From contig NZ_CP020370.1 of the NCBI RefSeq assembly GCF_002813775.1, positions 6,535,501 through 6,599,500 of the forward strand: DNA of 64,000 nucleotides, given 5' to 3'. The notes under the pieces were generated by a model, which worked only from the letters and a program-made list of their open reading frames with translations, was not told the DNA's origin and ran no database searches. Each line of letters opens with the position of its first letter. Within the stretch, counting starts at the first letter, position 1. The DNA is from Candidatus Thiodictyon syntrophicum. Its GTDB lineage: Bacteria > Pseudomonadota > Gammaproteobacteria > Chromatiales > Chromatiaceae. Below, piece by piece: positions 19,078-28,834 of the stretch. The position numbers and the translations under genes were made by a program.

Positions 19078-19212
19078 AGCCGCAAATGAACGCAAATTGA
19101 CGCAAATAATCCAAAGACTTGGCCTTTACTGCATGTTCACCGTCCGGGTGCCGCCTGCGACGATGCTAACCAGCAGATTTATTTGCGCTCATTTGCGGCC
19201 AAATACTCTTCT
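19078..19212. repeat. GCAAATGAACGCAAAT inverted repeat element, copy 1
   Basis: Terminal arms CCGCAAATGAACGCAAAT and their complement enclose a unique core (GGCCTTTACTGCATGTTCAC and so on). The whole element reappears in opposite orientation at 23288-23455, core included. Two further elements with the same arms but different cores are at 38343-38520 and 41396-41530. Confidence 0.88.
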
Positions 19213-19290
19213 TGGGTTGACCGGATCGCGACCGTAGGGTGCGCACGGCGCACCCTACGCCAATGGTCCGGGCAATTGCGTCAGGTGGTG

Positions 19291-20682
19291 CTAGCGCGGA
19301 TCTTCCCGCAGGGTCGACCGCACCAGGTCCTTGACCGCCGCGGTCGTGGCGTCCAACTCGGTGCACCGCGCCGCCCGCTCCAGCAGACCTTGCAGGGACG
19401 GCGGCGCCGGGGCCTCCCGGCCGATCGCCGCGCGGACCGCCTCGTTGAACTTCGCCGGATGGGCGGTGGCCAGGCAGATGGCGTCCCCCTGGTCCCGCGC
19501 GGCCCACACCCCGGTGGCAGTGTGGGGGCAAAGGATATAGCCGCCGGCGTCGAAGGTCGTGCGGATCTGCTCCAGGGTGTCGGCATCGGACACGGCGGCG
19601 GCATGGAAATCGGCCTGGACCTGGGCGAGCCGCGCCCCGTCGACCGCCAGGCGACCGTCGCGTTGCAGGTCTTCCAGGAGTCGGCAGACGGCCGCGGTGT
19701 CGCCGTCGTGCAAAAAGTACAGATAGCGCTCGAAGTTGGAGGCAAGCTGGATGTCCATGGCCGGACTCAGGGTTTGGTAGACCGGGCCGGCCTCATAGAC
19801 GCCGCTGTGGACAAAGCGGCTGAGGATCGCGTTGCGGTTGGTCGCGATGATGAGCCGTTCGATCGGCAGGCCCATGCGGCGGGCGATGAAGCCGGCGCAG
19901 ACATCGCCGAAGTTGCCGGTGGGTACCGAGAAGCTCACGCGGCGCTCGGGGTCGCCGCCGCTGACCCGGCCCCAGGCGTAGAAGTAGTAGACCATCTGGG
20001 CCAGGATGCGCGCCCAGTTGATGGAGTTCACGGCGCCCAGGTGGAACTCGGACTTGAAGGCCAGGTCGTTGAACAGGTCCTTGACGATGCGCTGGCCGTC
20101 GTCGAAGGTGCCGCGGATGGCGATGTTGTGGACATTGGCGTCCAGCACCGTGGTCATCTGCCGCTCCTGGATCGGCGAGACCCGGCCCTTGGGGTGGAGG
20201 ATGAAGACATGGATGCGCGCCTTGCCGCGGACCCCGTAGATGGCCGCCGAGCCGGTGTCACCGGAGGTGGCGCCGACGATATTGAGGTGACCGCCGTCGC
20301 GCGCGAGCAGGTACTCGAACAGGTTCCCCAGCAGTTGCAGGGCGACGTCCTTGAAGGCGGCCGTGGGTCCGTGGAAGAGTTCCAGGACGCGCAGCCCGCC
20401 GGTCTCGATGAGCGGCGTTACCTGCGGGTGGGTGAAGGAGGCGTAGGAGCGCTCGATCAGGGCGCACAGGTCCGCGCGCGGGATTTCACCATCCACGTAG
20501 AGGTCGAGCACCTCCAGGGCCAGGTCCTGGAAGCGCAGCCCGGACCAGGCGCGCAGCCGCTCCGGCGCCACCCGCGGGATCAGGGCCGGCACCAGGAGAC
20601 CGCCGTCGGTGGCGAGCCCCATCATCACCGCCTGCGCGAAGCCGACCGGGGCGACGCGGCCGCGCGTGCTTACATATTGCAT
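19291..20682 (-). CDS. thrC: Threonine synthase
   Basis: The product is 463 aa, starting MQYVSTRGRVAPVGFAQAVM and then MGLATDGGLLVP. The PLP lysine lies in HGPTAAFKDVALQLLG, and phosphate-binding GATSGDTGSAAIYGVRGK follows. It converts O-phosphohomoserine to threonine. The start at 20682 matches the conserved MQYVSTRG; upstream in-frame sequence has no conservation. It fits functionally with lysC in the same window but is not in an operon with it. Confidence 0.97.
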   Translation of the reverse strand: MQYVSTRGRVAPVGFAQAVMMGLATDGGLLVPALIPRVAPERLRAWSGLRFQDLALEVLDLYVDGEIPRADLCALIERSYASFTHPQVTPLIETGGLRVLELFHGPTAAFKDVALQLLGNLFEYLLARDGGHLNIVGATSGDTGSAAIYGVRGKARIHVFILHPKGRVSPIQERQMTTVLDANVHNIAIRGTFDDGQRIVKDLFNDLAFKSEFHLGAVNSINWARILAQMVYYFYAWGRVSGGDPERRVSFSVPTGNFGDVCAGFIARRMGLPIERLIIATNRNAILSRFVHSGVYEAGPVYQTLSPAMDIQLASNFERYLYFLHDGDTAAVCRLLEDLQRDGRLAVDGARLAQVQADFHAAAVSDADTLEQIRTTFDAGGYILCPHTATGVWAARDQGDAICLATAHPAKFNEAVRAAIGREAPAPPSLQGLLERAARCTELDATTAAVKDLVRSTLREDPR

Positions 20683-21122
20683 GTCTGTCGATCCCCAAGG
20701 GAAGCACCGGTGTACACTGATCGCTCTGAGCGGTCCGGCCAATGCGGCAGTGTAAGGGGGACCCGCGGGCTTGGCAAAACCCGGCCGCGCGCGGCGCGGG
20801 GGCAGGCAACCCGGGGTGTCCGTCCATCGGCCCGTGGGCTTACTCAATCCTCAAAATCGAAAAAGTTCGCCGGGAGCGTTGACACGCCTTGCGGTAGGGC
20901 AACACAATCGGCCCGGCTTGCCGCCGTCTGCGGCCCCGAGCGGATTCGCCCGGTTCGCGACGTCGGTTTCTTCGCACCCGCGCCCGTCGCGGGGGAGGCC
21001 CGGCTGCGAGCGGGTCCGGCCGCGCGCGGGCCCTGATATGCTGCCCACGGGACGAGGAGGCATCGCCCGGGCGGGACACTGAGCAGGTAATCAACTTTTT
21101 TCCCCCACCATAAGGTACGCCC
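20683..21122. other. Intergenic region between divergent thrC and DUF485 genes
   Basis: This 440-bp stretch holds no gene I can support. It must contain the promoters of thrC (minus) and of the DUF485-actP pair (plus); no confident promoter or operator was picked out. Confidence 0.5.
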
Positions 21123-21431
21123 ATGACAATCGAGTCGGTCGACGCCATAACCCGGCATCCGCTCTATGCGGAACTCGTGTCGAAGCGCAAACGCTTCGGC
21201 TGGACCCTGACCTTTCTGATGATGCTTTTCTATTATGGCTTCATCCTGATCGTCGCCTTCAAGAAGGAGTGGCTGGCACAGCCGCTCTATGAGGGCGCGA
21301 TCACCACCGTCGGCATCCCGGTGGGCCTGGCGGTCATCATCTCCGCCTTCGCCCTCACCGGGATCTACGTCTACCGTGCCAACGGTGAGTTCGACGACCT
21401 GACCAAGGCGATCCGGGAGGACCTGCAATGA
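21123..21431 (+). CDS. DUF485 small membrane protein (partner of ActP)
   Basis: The product is 102 aa with two membrane helices ([16 protein letters not shown] and [20 protein letters not shown]) and the N-terminal [16 protein letters not shown] typical of DUF485/YjcH. The family is found almost always next to acetate symporters of the ActP type. Its stop overlaps the actP start by four bases (ATGA), so the two are translationally coupled. Function is unproven, probably as a transporter subunit or assembly partner. Confidence 0.93.
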   Translation: MTIESVDAITRHPLYAELVSKRKRFGWTLTFLMMLFYYGFILIVAFKKEWLAQPLYEGAITTVGIPVGLAVIISAFALTGIYVYRANGEFDDLTKAIREDLQ

Positions 21432-23155
21432 AGCGTTTCGCCTTCTCCCCCTGGCTCATCCTCGCCGCGCTGCTGGTGCCCTTCGCCATTGTCTCGGCCG
21501 ACGCCCTGACCGGCGGCGTGACGAAGCAGCCGCTCAATATCACCGCGGTGGTCATGTTCGTGATCTTCGTCGGGGCAACGCTCGGCATCACCTACTGGGC
21601 CTCCCTGCGCACCCGCACCGCCAGCGATTTCTACACCGCGGGCGGCGGCATTACCGGTTTCCAGAACGGTCTGGCGATCGCCGGCGACTACATGTCCGCG
21701 GCCTCCTTCCTCGGTATCTCCGGCCTGGTGTTCGCGTCCGGCTATGACGGCCTGATCTACTCCATCGGCTGGCTGGTCGGCTGGCCCGTGATCATGTTCC
21801 TGATCGCCGAGCAGTTGCGCAACCTGGGCAAGTTCACCTTCGCCGACGTGGCCTCCTACCGCTTCAGTCAGGTGCCCATCCGGACCATGGCGGCGGTTTC
21901 CTCCCTGGTCGTCGTCGCCTTCTATCTCATCGCCCAGATGGTCGGTGCCGGCAAGCTGATCCAGCTCCTGTTCGGCCTGGAGTATTGGATGGCGGTGGTG
22001 ATCGTCGGGGTCCTGATGATGGTCTATGTCATCTTCGGCGGCATGACCGCGACCACCTGGGTGCAGATCATCAAGGCCGGCCTGCTGCTCTCCGGCGCCA
22101 CCTTCATGGCCCTGGCCGCCCTGTATCACTTCGGGTTCTCCCCTGAGGAGATGTTCCGGCAGGCCACCACGCACAGCGCCAAGGGCCTGGCCATCATGGG
22201 TCCCGGCACCCTGATCAAGGACCCGATCAACGCCATCTCGCTGGGTCTGGCACTGATGTTCGGTACCGCGGGCCTGCCCCACATCCTGATGCGCTTCTTC
22301 ACCGTGCCCAACGCCAAGGAGGCGCGCAAGTCGGTCTTCTTCGCCACCGGCTTCATCGGCTATTTCTACATCCTGACCTTCATCATCGGATTCTCCGCCA
22401 TCACCCTGCTGGCCCAGCATCCTGAGTTCTTCAAGGACGGCGCCCTGGTCGACGGGGTCGTCAAGACGCCCGGCGGTTTGCTCGGCGGGACCAATATGGT
22501 CGCCATCAAGCTTGCGGAAGCGGTCGGCGGGAACCTGTTCCTGGGCTTCATCTCGGCCGTGGCCTTTGCCACCATCCTCGCGGTGGTATCCGGTCTGACG
22601 CTGGCCGGCGCCTCGGCGATCTCCCATGACCTCTACGCCAGCGCGATCGCCCGCGGTCGGGTGAACGAGACCACCGAACTGAAGGTGGGCCGCTATGCGA
22701 CCTTCGCCCTGGGTCTGGTGGCCATCGGGCTGGGGATCGCGTTCGAGCAACAGAACGTCGCCTTCATGGTCGGTCTCGCCTTCGCCATTGCGGCCAGCGC
22801 CAATTTCCCGGTGCTGGCGGCCTCCATCTTCTGGAAGGGGATGACGACGCGCGGTGCCTTCATCGGCGGCTTTGTCGGGCTGATCACCGCGGTGACCATG
22901 ACCGTGATGACCAAGGCGGTGTGGGGCGAGACGCTCGGTCACACGGTCGCGGATGCCACCGGCAAGATGGTGCCGGTGGGGCTGATCGGGCTGGACAACC
23001 CGGCGATCATCTCGATCCCGGTGGCCTTCATCTGCATCTGGCTGTTCTCCATCACCGACCGCTCCGATCGGGCCAAGATCGATCGGGCCGCCTTCGCGGC
23101 CCAGCGGGTCCGGTGCGAGACCGGGATCGGCGCCGAGGGCGCGGCCGGCCACTGA
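21428..23155 (+). CDS. actP: Cation/acetate symporter
   Basis: The product is 575 aa with about 13 hydrophobic segments and solute:sodium symporter motifs: [59 protein letters not shown] and [16 protein letters not shown]. It imports acetate and related short acids with a cation across the inner membrane. It is coupled to the DUF485 gene upstream. A second symporter pair follows 350 bp downstream and acetyl-CoA synthetase is 7 kb further on, which supports a role in acetate use. Confidence 0.93.
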   Translation: MKRFAFSPWLILAALLVPFAIVSADALTGGVTKQPLNITAVVMFVIFVGATLGITYWASLRTRTASDFYTAGGGITGFQNGLAIAGDYMSAASFLGISGLVFASGYDGLIYSIGWLVGWPVIMFLIAEQLRNLGKFTFADVASYRFSQVPIRTMAAVSSLVVVAFYLIAQMVGAGKLIQLLFGLEYWMAVVIVGVLMMVYVIFGGMTATTWVQIIKAGLLLSGATFMALAALYHFGFSPEEMFRQATTHSAKGLAIMGPGTLIKDPINAISLGLALMFGTAGLPHILMRFFTVPNAKEARKSVFFATGFIGYFYILTFIIGFSAITLLAQHPEFFKDGALVDGVVKTPGGLLGGTNMVAIKLAEAVGGNLFLGFISAVAFATILAVVSGLTLAGASAISHDLYASAIARGRVNETTELKVGRYATFALGLVAIGLGIAFEQQNVAFMVGLAFAIAASANFPVLAASIFWKGMTTRGAFIGGFVGLITAVTMTVMTKAVWGETLGHTVADATGKMVPVGLIGLDNPAIISIPVAFICIWLFSITDRSDRAKIDRAAFAAQRVRCETGIGAEGAAGH

Positions 23156-23287
23156 TCGCAAGGACTGCGCCGCCGGGACAGGGAGGTCCCGGTGCCTCAC
23201 CGCGCAGGAGGCTGCCGCCGAGGCCCGAGGTCGCCCCGCGACCTCGGGCTTCGGCATTTGTGGACGGTCCGGCTGGAATCCCAAGAA

Positions 23288-23455
23288 AGAGTATTTGGCC
23301 GCAAATGAACGCAAATAAGCGCAAATAAATCCGCTGGTTAGCATCGTCGCGGGCGTTACCCGGACGGTGAACATGCAGTAAAGGCCAAGTCTCTGAATAT
23401 TTACGTCAATTTGCGTTCATTTGCGTTCATTTGCGGCTAAACTGCTTTTTCTGGG
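23288..23455. repeat. GCAAATGAACGCAAAT inverted repeat element, copy 2 (inverted)
   Basis: The reverse complement aligns over most of its length with 19078-19212, including the core and the flanking AATACTCTTTCTTGGG-like edge. The two copies face each other across thrC, DUF485 and actP. Confidence 0.88.
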
Positions 23456-23507
23456 ATAATTGAAACCGCAAAGCAGGCGAGCTAACACGAGAATGGAGCG
23501 AGATACC

Positions 23508-23765
23508 ATGACACCCGAGCAGCGTACCGCCTACTGGCGGGCGAACCTGAACCTGTTGGCCGTACTGCTGGCGGTCTGGTTCCTGGTCTCCTTCGGTTTC
23601 GGCATCCTGTTGGTGGAGCCGCTCAACGGCATCCGGCTCGGCGGCTTCAAGCTGGGCTTCTGGTTCGCCCAGCAGGGGGCGATCTATTGCTTCGTGCTGC
23701 TGATCTTCGTCTATGCCTGGGCGATGAATCGGCTCGATCGTAAGTTCGGTGTCCGCGAGGACTAA
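23508..23765 (+). CDS. DUF4212 small membrane subunit of a sodium:solute symporter
   Basis: The product is 85 aa with two membrane helices (LLAVLLAVWFLVSFGFGILL and FWFAQQGAIYCFVLLIFVYA) and the family signature TAYWRANLNL plus AWAMNRLDRKFGV. The start at 23508 has GGAGCG 9-14 bases upstream. DUF4212 proteins pair with the VC_2705 class of symporters, and the partner gene begins 11 bases downstream. Confidence 0.92.
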   Translation: MTPEQRTAYWRANLNLLAVLLAVWFLVSFGFGILLVEPLNGIRLGGFKLGFWFAQQGAIYCFVLLIFVYAWAMNRLDRKFGVRED

Positions 23766-23776
23766 AGGAGACGGCC

Positions 23777-25576
23777 ATGCTGTCGCTGCAATTCTGGCTC
23801 TGGGCCATCGTCGGGGGCAGTTGCGCCCTCTATATCGCCATCGCCTTCCGGGCGCGGGCGCGCACGACCGCCGATTTTTATGTGGCCGACCGGCACGTCG
23901 GCCCGATCGCCAACGGCATGGCGACCGCCGCGATCTGGATGTCCGCCGCCTCCTTCATCTCCGTGGCCGGGCTGCTGGCCCAGAACGGCTATGACGCCTC
24001 CGTCTACCTGATGGGATGGACCGGCGGCTATGTCCTGCTCGCGCTGCTGGTGGCACCCTATCTGCGCCGCTTCGGCAAATACACGGTTCCTGAATTCATC
24101 GGCGACCGCTATTTCTCCGGCTTGGCCCGCCTGGTCGCAGTGCTGTGCCTGCTCATCATCTCGGTGACCTTTGTCATCGGCCAGATGCGCGGCGTCGGCA
24201 TCGCCTTCTCCCGCTTCCTGGAGGTGGACTTCACGGTGGGGGTCGCCGCCGGCATGGGCATCGTCCTGGTCTACGCCGTCGTGGGCGGCATGAAGGGGAT
24301 CACCTATACCCAGATCGTCCAATATGTCGTGCTGATCCTCGCCTACACCATCCCGGCGATCTTTATCTCACTGCAGCTGACCGACAGCCCCGTCCCCCAG
24401 CTCGCCTTGGGCGGCGAGTATCTGCGCGATGGCGCGGCGAGCGGGGTCGCGCTGCTGGATAAACTGGACCAGGTCATGACGGACCTGGGCTTCAGCGCCT
24501 ATACGGCGCAGAAGGACGGGACGCTCAATCTGTTCCTGCTGGCGGCGACGCTCATGATCGGCACCGCCGGGCTGCCCCATATCATCGTGCGCTTTTTCAG
24601 CGTCCGCCGGGTGGCGCAGGCCCGCTCCTCGGTCGGCTGGACCCTGATCTTCATCGCCATCCTCTACACCACCGCCCCGGCGGTCGGGGCCATGGTCCGA
24701 CTCAACCTCATCGAGAGCATCCAGACCGGACCGGTCGGGGTGGCGACGGCCAATGTGGCGATCGACAGGTTGCCGGACTGGATGAACCGGTGGTCCAAGA
24801 CCGGGCTGCTCGCCTGGGAGGATAAGAACGGGGATGGACGGCTCCAGTATTACAACGACCAGAACCAGCGCTTTGCCGCGACCGCCGCGGGCTACGGCTG
24901 GAAGGGCAACGAACTGACCCGCATCGACCACGACATCCTGACGCTGGCCAACCCGGAGCTCGCCCACCTGCCCGCGTGGATAATCGCCCTGGTGGTCGCG
25001 GGCGCCCTGGCCGCCGCGCTGGCCACCGCCGCGGCACTGCTGCTCACCATCGCCTCGGCCATCTCGCACGATCTGCTCAAGGGCCTGCTGCTGCCCGGGC
25101 TGTCGGAATCGCGGGAACTGCTGGCCGGGCGCATCGCCATGGTGCCCGCGGCGCTCTTTGCTGCCTACCTGGCGCTCGATCCCCCCGGCGCCGCCGCGGA
25201 GGTGGTGGCACTGGCCTTCGGGGTGGCCGCCGCCACCCTCTTCCCGACGCTGATGCTGGGGATCTTCGACAAACGCGCCAATGGTCCCGGGGCCATCCTC
25301 GGCATGTTGTCCGGACTGCTGTTCACCGCCGGCTACATCGTCTGGTTCAAGGGCTGGTTCTACTTTCCGGGCACCGCGATGGCAGCCGACAACCCGGACA
25401 ACTGGGTCTTGGGCATCGCCCCGGAGGCCATCGGCGCCTTGGGCGCCGTGATCAACTTCGCCGTGGCCTACCTGGTATCGCGCCTCACCGCCGCCCCGCC
25501 GGGGCCGATCCAGGAACTTGTGGAGGACATCCGTGTACCCAAGAGGGCTGAGGCGGGCGTTGACGCCAGACCCTGA
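23777..25576 (+). CDS. Sodium:solute symporter, VC_2705-type (probable acetate/short-acid transporter)
   Basis: The product is 599 aa and polytopic. It has RARTTADFYVADRHVGPIAN, MATAAIWMSAASFISVAGLL and [20 protein letters not shown], all solute:sodium symporter features. Between membrane segments a hydrophilic insertion (about residues 320-400, with DKNGDGRLQYYND resembling an EF-hand Ca-binding loop) is characteristic of this subgroup. It is co-transcribed with the DUF4212 gene. Substrate is inferred from the neighbouring actP and the downstream DUF294 and exonuclease genes, a combination often seen near acetate genes. Confidence 0.88.
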   Translation: MLSLQFWLWAIVGGSCALYIAIAFRARARTTADFYVADRHVGPIANGMATAAIWMSAASFISVAGLLAQNGYDASVYLMGWTGGYVLLALLVAPYLRRFGKYTVPEFIGDRYFSGLARLVAVLCLLIISVTFVIGQMRGVGIAFSRFLEVDFTVGVAAGMGIVLVYAVVGGMKGITYTQIVQYVVLILAYTIPAIFISLQLTDSPVPQLALGGEYLRDGAASGVALLDKLDQVMTDLGFSAYTAQKDGTLNLFLLAATLMIGTAGLPHIIVRFFSVRRVAQARSSVGWTLIFIAILYTTAPAVGAMVRLNLIESIQTGPVGVATANVAIDRLPDWMNRWSKTGLLAWEDKNGDGRLQYYNDQNQRFAATAAGYGWKGNELTRIDHDILTLANPELAHLPAWIIALVVAGALAAALATAAALLLTIASAISHDLLKGLLLPGLSESRELLAGRIAMVPAALFAAYLALDPPGAAAEVVALAFGVAAATLFPTLMLGIFDKRANGPGAILGMLSGLLFTAGYIVWFKGWFYFPGTAMAADNPDNWVLGIAPEAIGALGAVINFAVAYLVSRLTAAPPGPIQELVEDIRVPKRAEAGVDARP

Positions 25577-25606
25577 GTAACGAGTCTAGAACAAGTCAAA
25601 CACCTT

Positions 25607-25717
25607 CGTTGTCGTTGTCGTTGTCGTTGTCGTAATCGAGGTTATCGTAGCGCCCCGGATTCTCTCGCACCCCAAAGTGCATCGCTTCTCCGATTACGAT
25701 TACGACAACGACAACGA
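25607..25717. repeat. GTTGTC-hexamer hairpin element, copy 1
   Basis: The left arm is a run of CGTTGT hexamers ending CGTAATCG (25607-25638). The right arm is its complement, CGATTACGACAACGACAACG (25691-25717). The centre is unrelated between copies. Other copies are at 36645-36719 and 57662-57727. Confidence 0.88.
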
Positions 25718-25769
25718 ACATGGCGCTATCTTGGTTAATCGCACCTTATTGTGACCCCGGAGGAACTGC

Positions 25770-27635
25770 GTGGACGTCGAACTCGTTGAAATCCAGGAAT
25801 TCCTGGCCAGCCACCCGCCCTTCGACAAACTTCCGCCGGAGACGCTGGAGCGCCTGCCCAAGCGGCTATCGGTGCGTTATATCCGCCGCGGCAGCGTCTT
25901 TCCACCGCTGGACGCGGACCAGCCCTATCTCTATATCTTAAGGCGCGGGGCGGTGGAACTGCGCGACGCCCAGGGGGACCTGGTCGGCAAACTGGCCGAG
26001 GGCGATCTCTGCGACATGGCCTGCCGTGCGGGCGAGAATGCCGTGCCGATGAAGGGCAGCACCGCCGAGGACACCTTGGTCTACCTGCTGCCCTGTACTG
26101 ATCTGACGGCCCTGCGTGCGCAGCACGCCCACTTCGCGGAGCACTTCGATCAATCCGTCGCCCATCGGCTGCGTCGGGCCCTGGATGCGGTGACCAATGC
26201 CCCGGCCTCCGGTGCCGGCCTGATGACCCTGCGGGTCGGCACCCTGATCAACCGCGCGCTGGTCACGGCCACCCCCGAGACCAGCATCCGCGAGGCGGCG
26301 CAGGTCATGGCCGAGCACAATATTTCCTCGCTCCTGATCATGGTGGGGGAGCGCCTGGCGGGCCTGATCACGGACCGGGACCTGCGCAAGCGGTGCCTGG
26401 CCGCGGGGCTGCCGAGTGATCGGCCGGTACGCGAGATCATGACCGAGCGACTGGAAACGGTGAACGTGGATACCCTGGGTTTTCAGGCCCTGATCACCAT
26501 GACGCGGCTCAACGTACACCACCTGCCGGTGATGGCGGGCGCCCGGGTGGTCGGCATCCTCTCGACCACGGACCTGACACGCTTCCAGAGCTCCAACTCG
26601 GTCTATCTGGTGGGCGACGTCCATCATGCGAAGGACCTGGAGACGCTGATCGACATCAGTTCCAAGGTCGGCGAGTTGCAGGTGCACATGGTCAATGGCG
26701 GGGCTACCGCGGACCAGGTGGGGCAGGCGATCAGCGCCATCACCGACGCCATCACCCGGCGCCTGCTGGAGATCGCCGAGGCGCAATTGGGGCCACCCCC
26801 GGTTCCCTATGCCTGGATGGTCGGCGGCTCCCAGGCGCGGCGCGAGCAGACGTCCTATTCGGATCAGGACAATGCGCTCTTGATCGCCGACCACATGAAG
26901 CCGGAGGACGACGCCTATTTCGCCGCGCTCGCAAGCATCGTCAACGATGGACTCAACGCCTGCGGCTATGTCTATTGTCCGGGCGACGTCATGGCCCGGA
27001 ACCCCAAATGGCGCCAGACGCTGCGGATCTGGAAGAAATATTTCAACACCTGGATCCAGCGCCCCGAGCCGATGGCCCTGATGCTCTCCAGCGTCTTCTT
27101 CGACCTGCGCCCGGTCCATGACCCGGAGGGCCTGTTCGAGGAGATCCACGACCAGGTGCTGAACCTCTCCAAGGACAATCGGATCTTCATCGCCTACATG
27201 GCCGCGAACGCCGTCAAGAATCGCCCGCCGCTGGGGTTCTTCCGCAATTTCGTCCTGATCCAGGGCGGCGAGCACGACCACACCTTCAATATCAAGCACC
27301 GGGGCATTGTGCCGATCATCGACCTGGCCCGGGTCTATGCCCTGTCCAGCGGCATCACCGAGACCAATACCCTGGAGCGCCTGCGCACCGCCGCCGGGAT
27401 CAATGCCCTGAGCAAGGATGGCGCGGCCAATCTGAGCGACGCGGTGGAGTTCATCGGGACCTTGCGGGTACGCCACCAGGCGGGCCAGTTGCGGCGCGGG
27501 GAAAAGGCGGACAACTTCCTCTCCCCCGACGAACTCTCGCCGCTGGAGCGTGGACACCTGAAGGATGCCTTCCTCCTGATCAACGCCATGCAGGAGTCGC
27601 TCGCCCAGCGCTACCAGACCGGACGGATCAACTAG
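25770..27635 (+). CDS. cNMP-binding/CBS/DUF294 nucleotidyltransferase-like signalling protein
   Basis: The product is 621 aa from a GTG start with CGGAGGAACT just upstream. Residues about 15-130 form a cyclic-nucleotide-binding-like beta roll (PYLYILRRGAVELRDAQGDL). Residues about 150-270 form a CBS pair (TSIREAAQVMAEHNISSLLI and MTRLNVHHLPVMAGARVVG). Residues about 330-420 form a DUF294 GlnD-like nucleotidyltransferase core (GGSQARREQTSYSDQDNALL). The rest is the DUF294 C-terminal helical domain. The family frequently neighbours acetate symporters and probably senses nucleotides; its reaction is unproven. It is followed after 30 bases by a DnaQ-like exonuclease. Confidence 0.88.
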   Translation: MDVELVEIQEFLASHPPFDKLPPETLERLPKRLSVRYIRRGSVFPPLDADQPYLYILRRGAVELRDAQGDLVGKLAEGDLCDMACRAGENAVPMKGSTAEDTLVYLLPCTDLTALRAQHAHFAEHFDQSVAHRLRRALDAVTNAPASGAGLMTLRVGTLINRALVTATPETSIREAAQVMAEHNISSLLIMVGERLAGLITDRDLRKRCLAAGLPSDRPVREIMTERLETVNVDTLGFQALITMTRLNVHHLPVMAGARVVGILSTTDLTRFQSSNSVYLVGDVHHAKDLETLIDISSKVGELQVHMVNGGATADQVGQAISAITDAITRRLLEIAEAQLGPPPVPYAWMVGGSQARREQTSYSDQDNALLIADHMKPEDDAYFAALASIVNDGLNACGYVYCPGDVMARNPKWRQTLRIWKKYFNTWIQRPEPMALMLSSVFFDLRPVHDPEGLFEEIHDQVLNLSKDNRIFIAYMAANAVKNRPPLGFFRNFVLIQGGEHDHTFNIKHRGIVPIIDLARVYALSSGITETNTLERLRTAAGINALSKDGAANLSDAVEFIGTLRVRHQAGQLRRGEKADNFLSPDELSPLERGHLKDAFLLINAMQESLAQRYQTGRIN

Positions 27636-27665
27636 ACGGATCGACGAGACGGATCAGATAACCGC

Positions 27666-28352
27666 GTGTTCTTCGTACCCTCCTTTCTCGACTGGCGCCG
27701 CCAGTGGCAGCGCCTGCGCGCCCGACCGGGGCCGCTGCGGGATTACCTCGCCCACCGCTTGCCGCGCACCGACCAGGATTGGCGCTCGGCCGATTATCTG
27801 GCCATCGATCTGGAGACCACCGGGCTCGATATCGAGCGGGACCTGATCCTGAGCGTCGGCTATGTGGTGATGCACGGCAACCGGATCGATCTCGCGAGTG
27901 CCTGCCACCGGGTGGTGCGGATCGACCGCCGGATCCCGGAGGCGAGTGCCGTCATCCACCAGATCACCGACGATCAATCGGCCGGCGGTCTGGAACTGGC
28001 GGACGTGCTGGCGGAGCTCCTGCCGGTGCTGGCGGGCAAGGTCATGATTGCACACCATGCGACCATCGAGTGCGGCTTCATCGGCAATGCCTGTCGGCGC
28101 CTGTGGCGGGCCGGGCTGCCGGTACGGGTGGTCGACACCCAGGTGGTGGCGCACCGCACCTTCGAGCGGCGCCAGACCGCCTTCAAGGGCTCTGACCTGC
28201 GCCTGCACTCCCTGGGGGAGCGCTACAACCTGCCGCGCTACAGCGCCCACAACGCCTTGAGCGACGCCCTGGCCGCCGCCGAACTCTTCCTCGCCCAAGC
28301 GGCCTACCGGGAGACGGGAGACTGGCTGCCGCTCAAGAAATTCCTGTGGTGA
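27666..28352 (+). CDS. 3'-5' exonuclease, DnaQ/PolC epsilon-like
   Basis: The product is 228 aa from a GTG start. DEDD motifs are visible: YLAIDLETTGLDIERD (Asp, Glu), MIAHHATIECGFI (Exo II region) and LGERYNLPRYSAHNALSDAL with the H-x4-D of the DEDDh class. It should remove nucleotides from 3' ends of DNA or RNA. It is not the replicative epsilon subunit, because it has an extra N-terminal stretch and sits beside the symporter/DUF294 genes, an association common in proteobacteria whose meaning is unclear. Confidence 0.88.
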   Translation: MFFVPSFLDWRRQWQRLRARPGPLRDYLAHRLPRTDQDWRSADYLAIDLETTGLDIERDLILSVGYVVMHGNRIDLASACHRVVRIDRRIPEASAVIHQITDDQSAGGLELADVLAELLPVLAGKVMIAHHATIECGFIGNACRRLWRAGLPVRVVDTQVVAHRTFERRQTAFKGSDLRLHSLGERYNLPRYSAHNALSDALAAAELFLAQAAYRETGDWLPLKKFLW

Positions 28353-28378
28353 GGTGCGGCGGCTGCAAAAAAGCTAAG

Positions 28379-28834
28379 ATGTCCGGACATGAACACCCAA
28401 TACAGCGATCCCGCCAGGCGCCGATGCGCAAGCTCGACGAAACCGATTTCGCGCGGTTGACCGCGCACCTGAGTGCCGCGCCGGACCTCGTGGCCGGCTA
28501 TTGCTTCGGCTCCCAGGTCGACCCCGGGCGACGAAGTCCCCGCGACGTGGATATCGCCGTGCTGCCGAGCGAGACACTCAGCCTCCGGCGCCTGTTGGAA
28601 CTGCGGGCGATCGTGACCGATACCCTCCTCATCGACGCCGTCGACCTGGTTGACCTGCACCAGGCCGGTCCTGTACTTAAGCGCCAGGTCATCAAGTCCG
28701 GGCGGCTGCTGTTCGCGCGCGACCAGACCCTGGTCAACCGTTTTGAACTGCGAGCGTTGCGTGACTATCAGGATGGCGCGTATCGACGGCGGGTGCAATT
28801 GCAATATTTTGCGGATGGCCACGGGCTATCATGA
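28379..28834 (+). CDS. MNT-type nucleotidyltransferase (antitoxin of HEPN/MNT pair)
   Basis: The product is 151 aa from ATG 28379; an inner ATG at 28424 would give 136 aa. The minimal nucleotidyltransferase motif is clear: GYCFGSQVDPG and RDVDIAVLPSE, with G44-S45 and D56/D58, followed by DAVDLVDLHQAGPVLKRQVI. MntA antitoxins AMPylate and so silence the partner HEPN RNase. Its stop overlaps the start of the HEPN gene by four bases. It seems intact while the toxin partner is broken. Confidence 0.87.
   Translation: MSGHEHPIQRSRQAPMRKLDETDFARLTAHLSAAPDLVAGYCFGSQVDPGRRSPRDVDIAVLPSETLSLRRLLELRAIVTDTLLIDAVDLVDLHQAGPVLKRQVIKSGRLLFARDQTLVNRFELRALRDYQDGAYRRRVQLQYFADGHGLS

Noticed and set aside
21371..23374. 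Minus-strand open frame of 667 codons opposite actP
   Set aside because: Its translation is Gly/Asp/His/Arg-rich shadow sequence; ActP is unmistakable on the plus strand.
25607..25717. GTTGTC runs considered as a CRISPR array or coding repeat
   Set aside because: Units are 6 bases, without spacers, and are mirrored as a hairpin; no cas genes are nearby.
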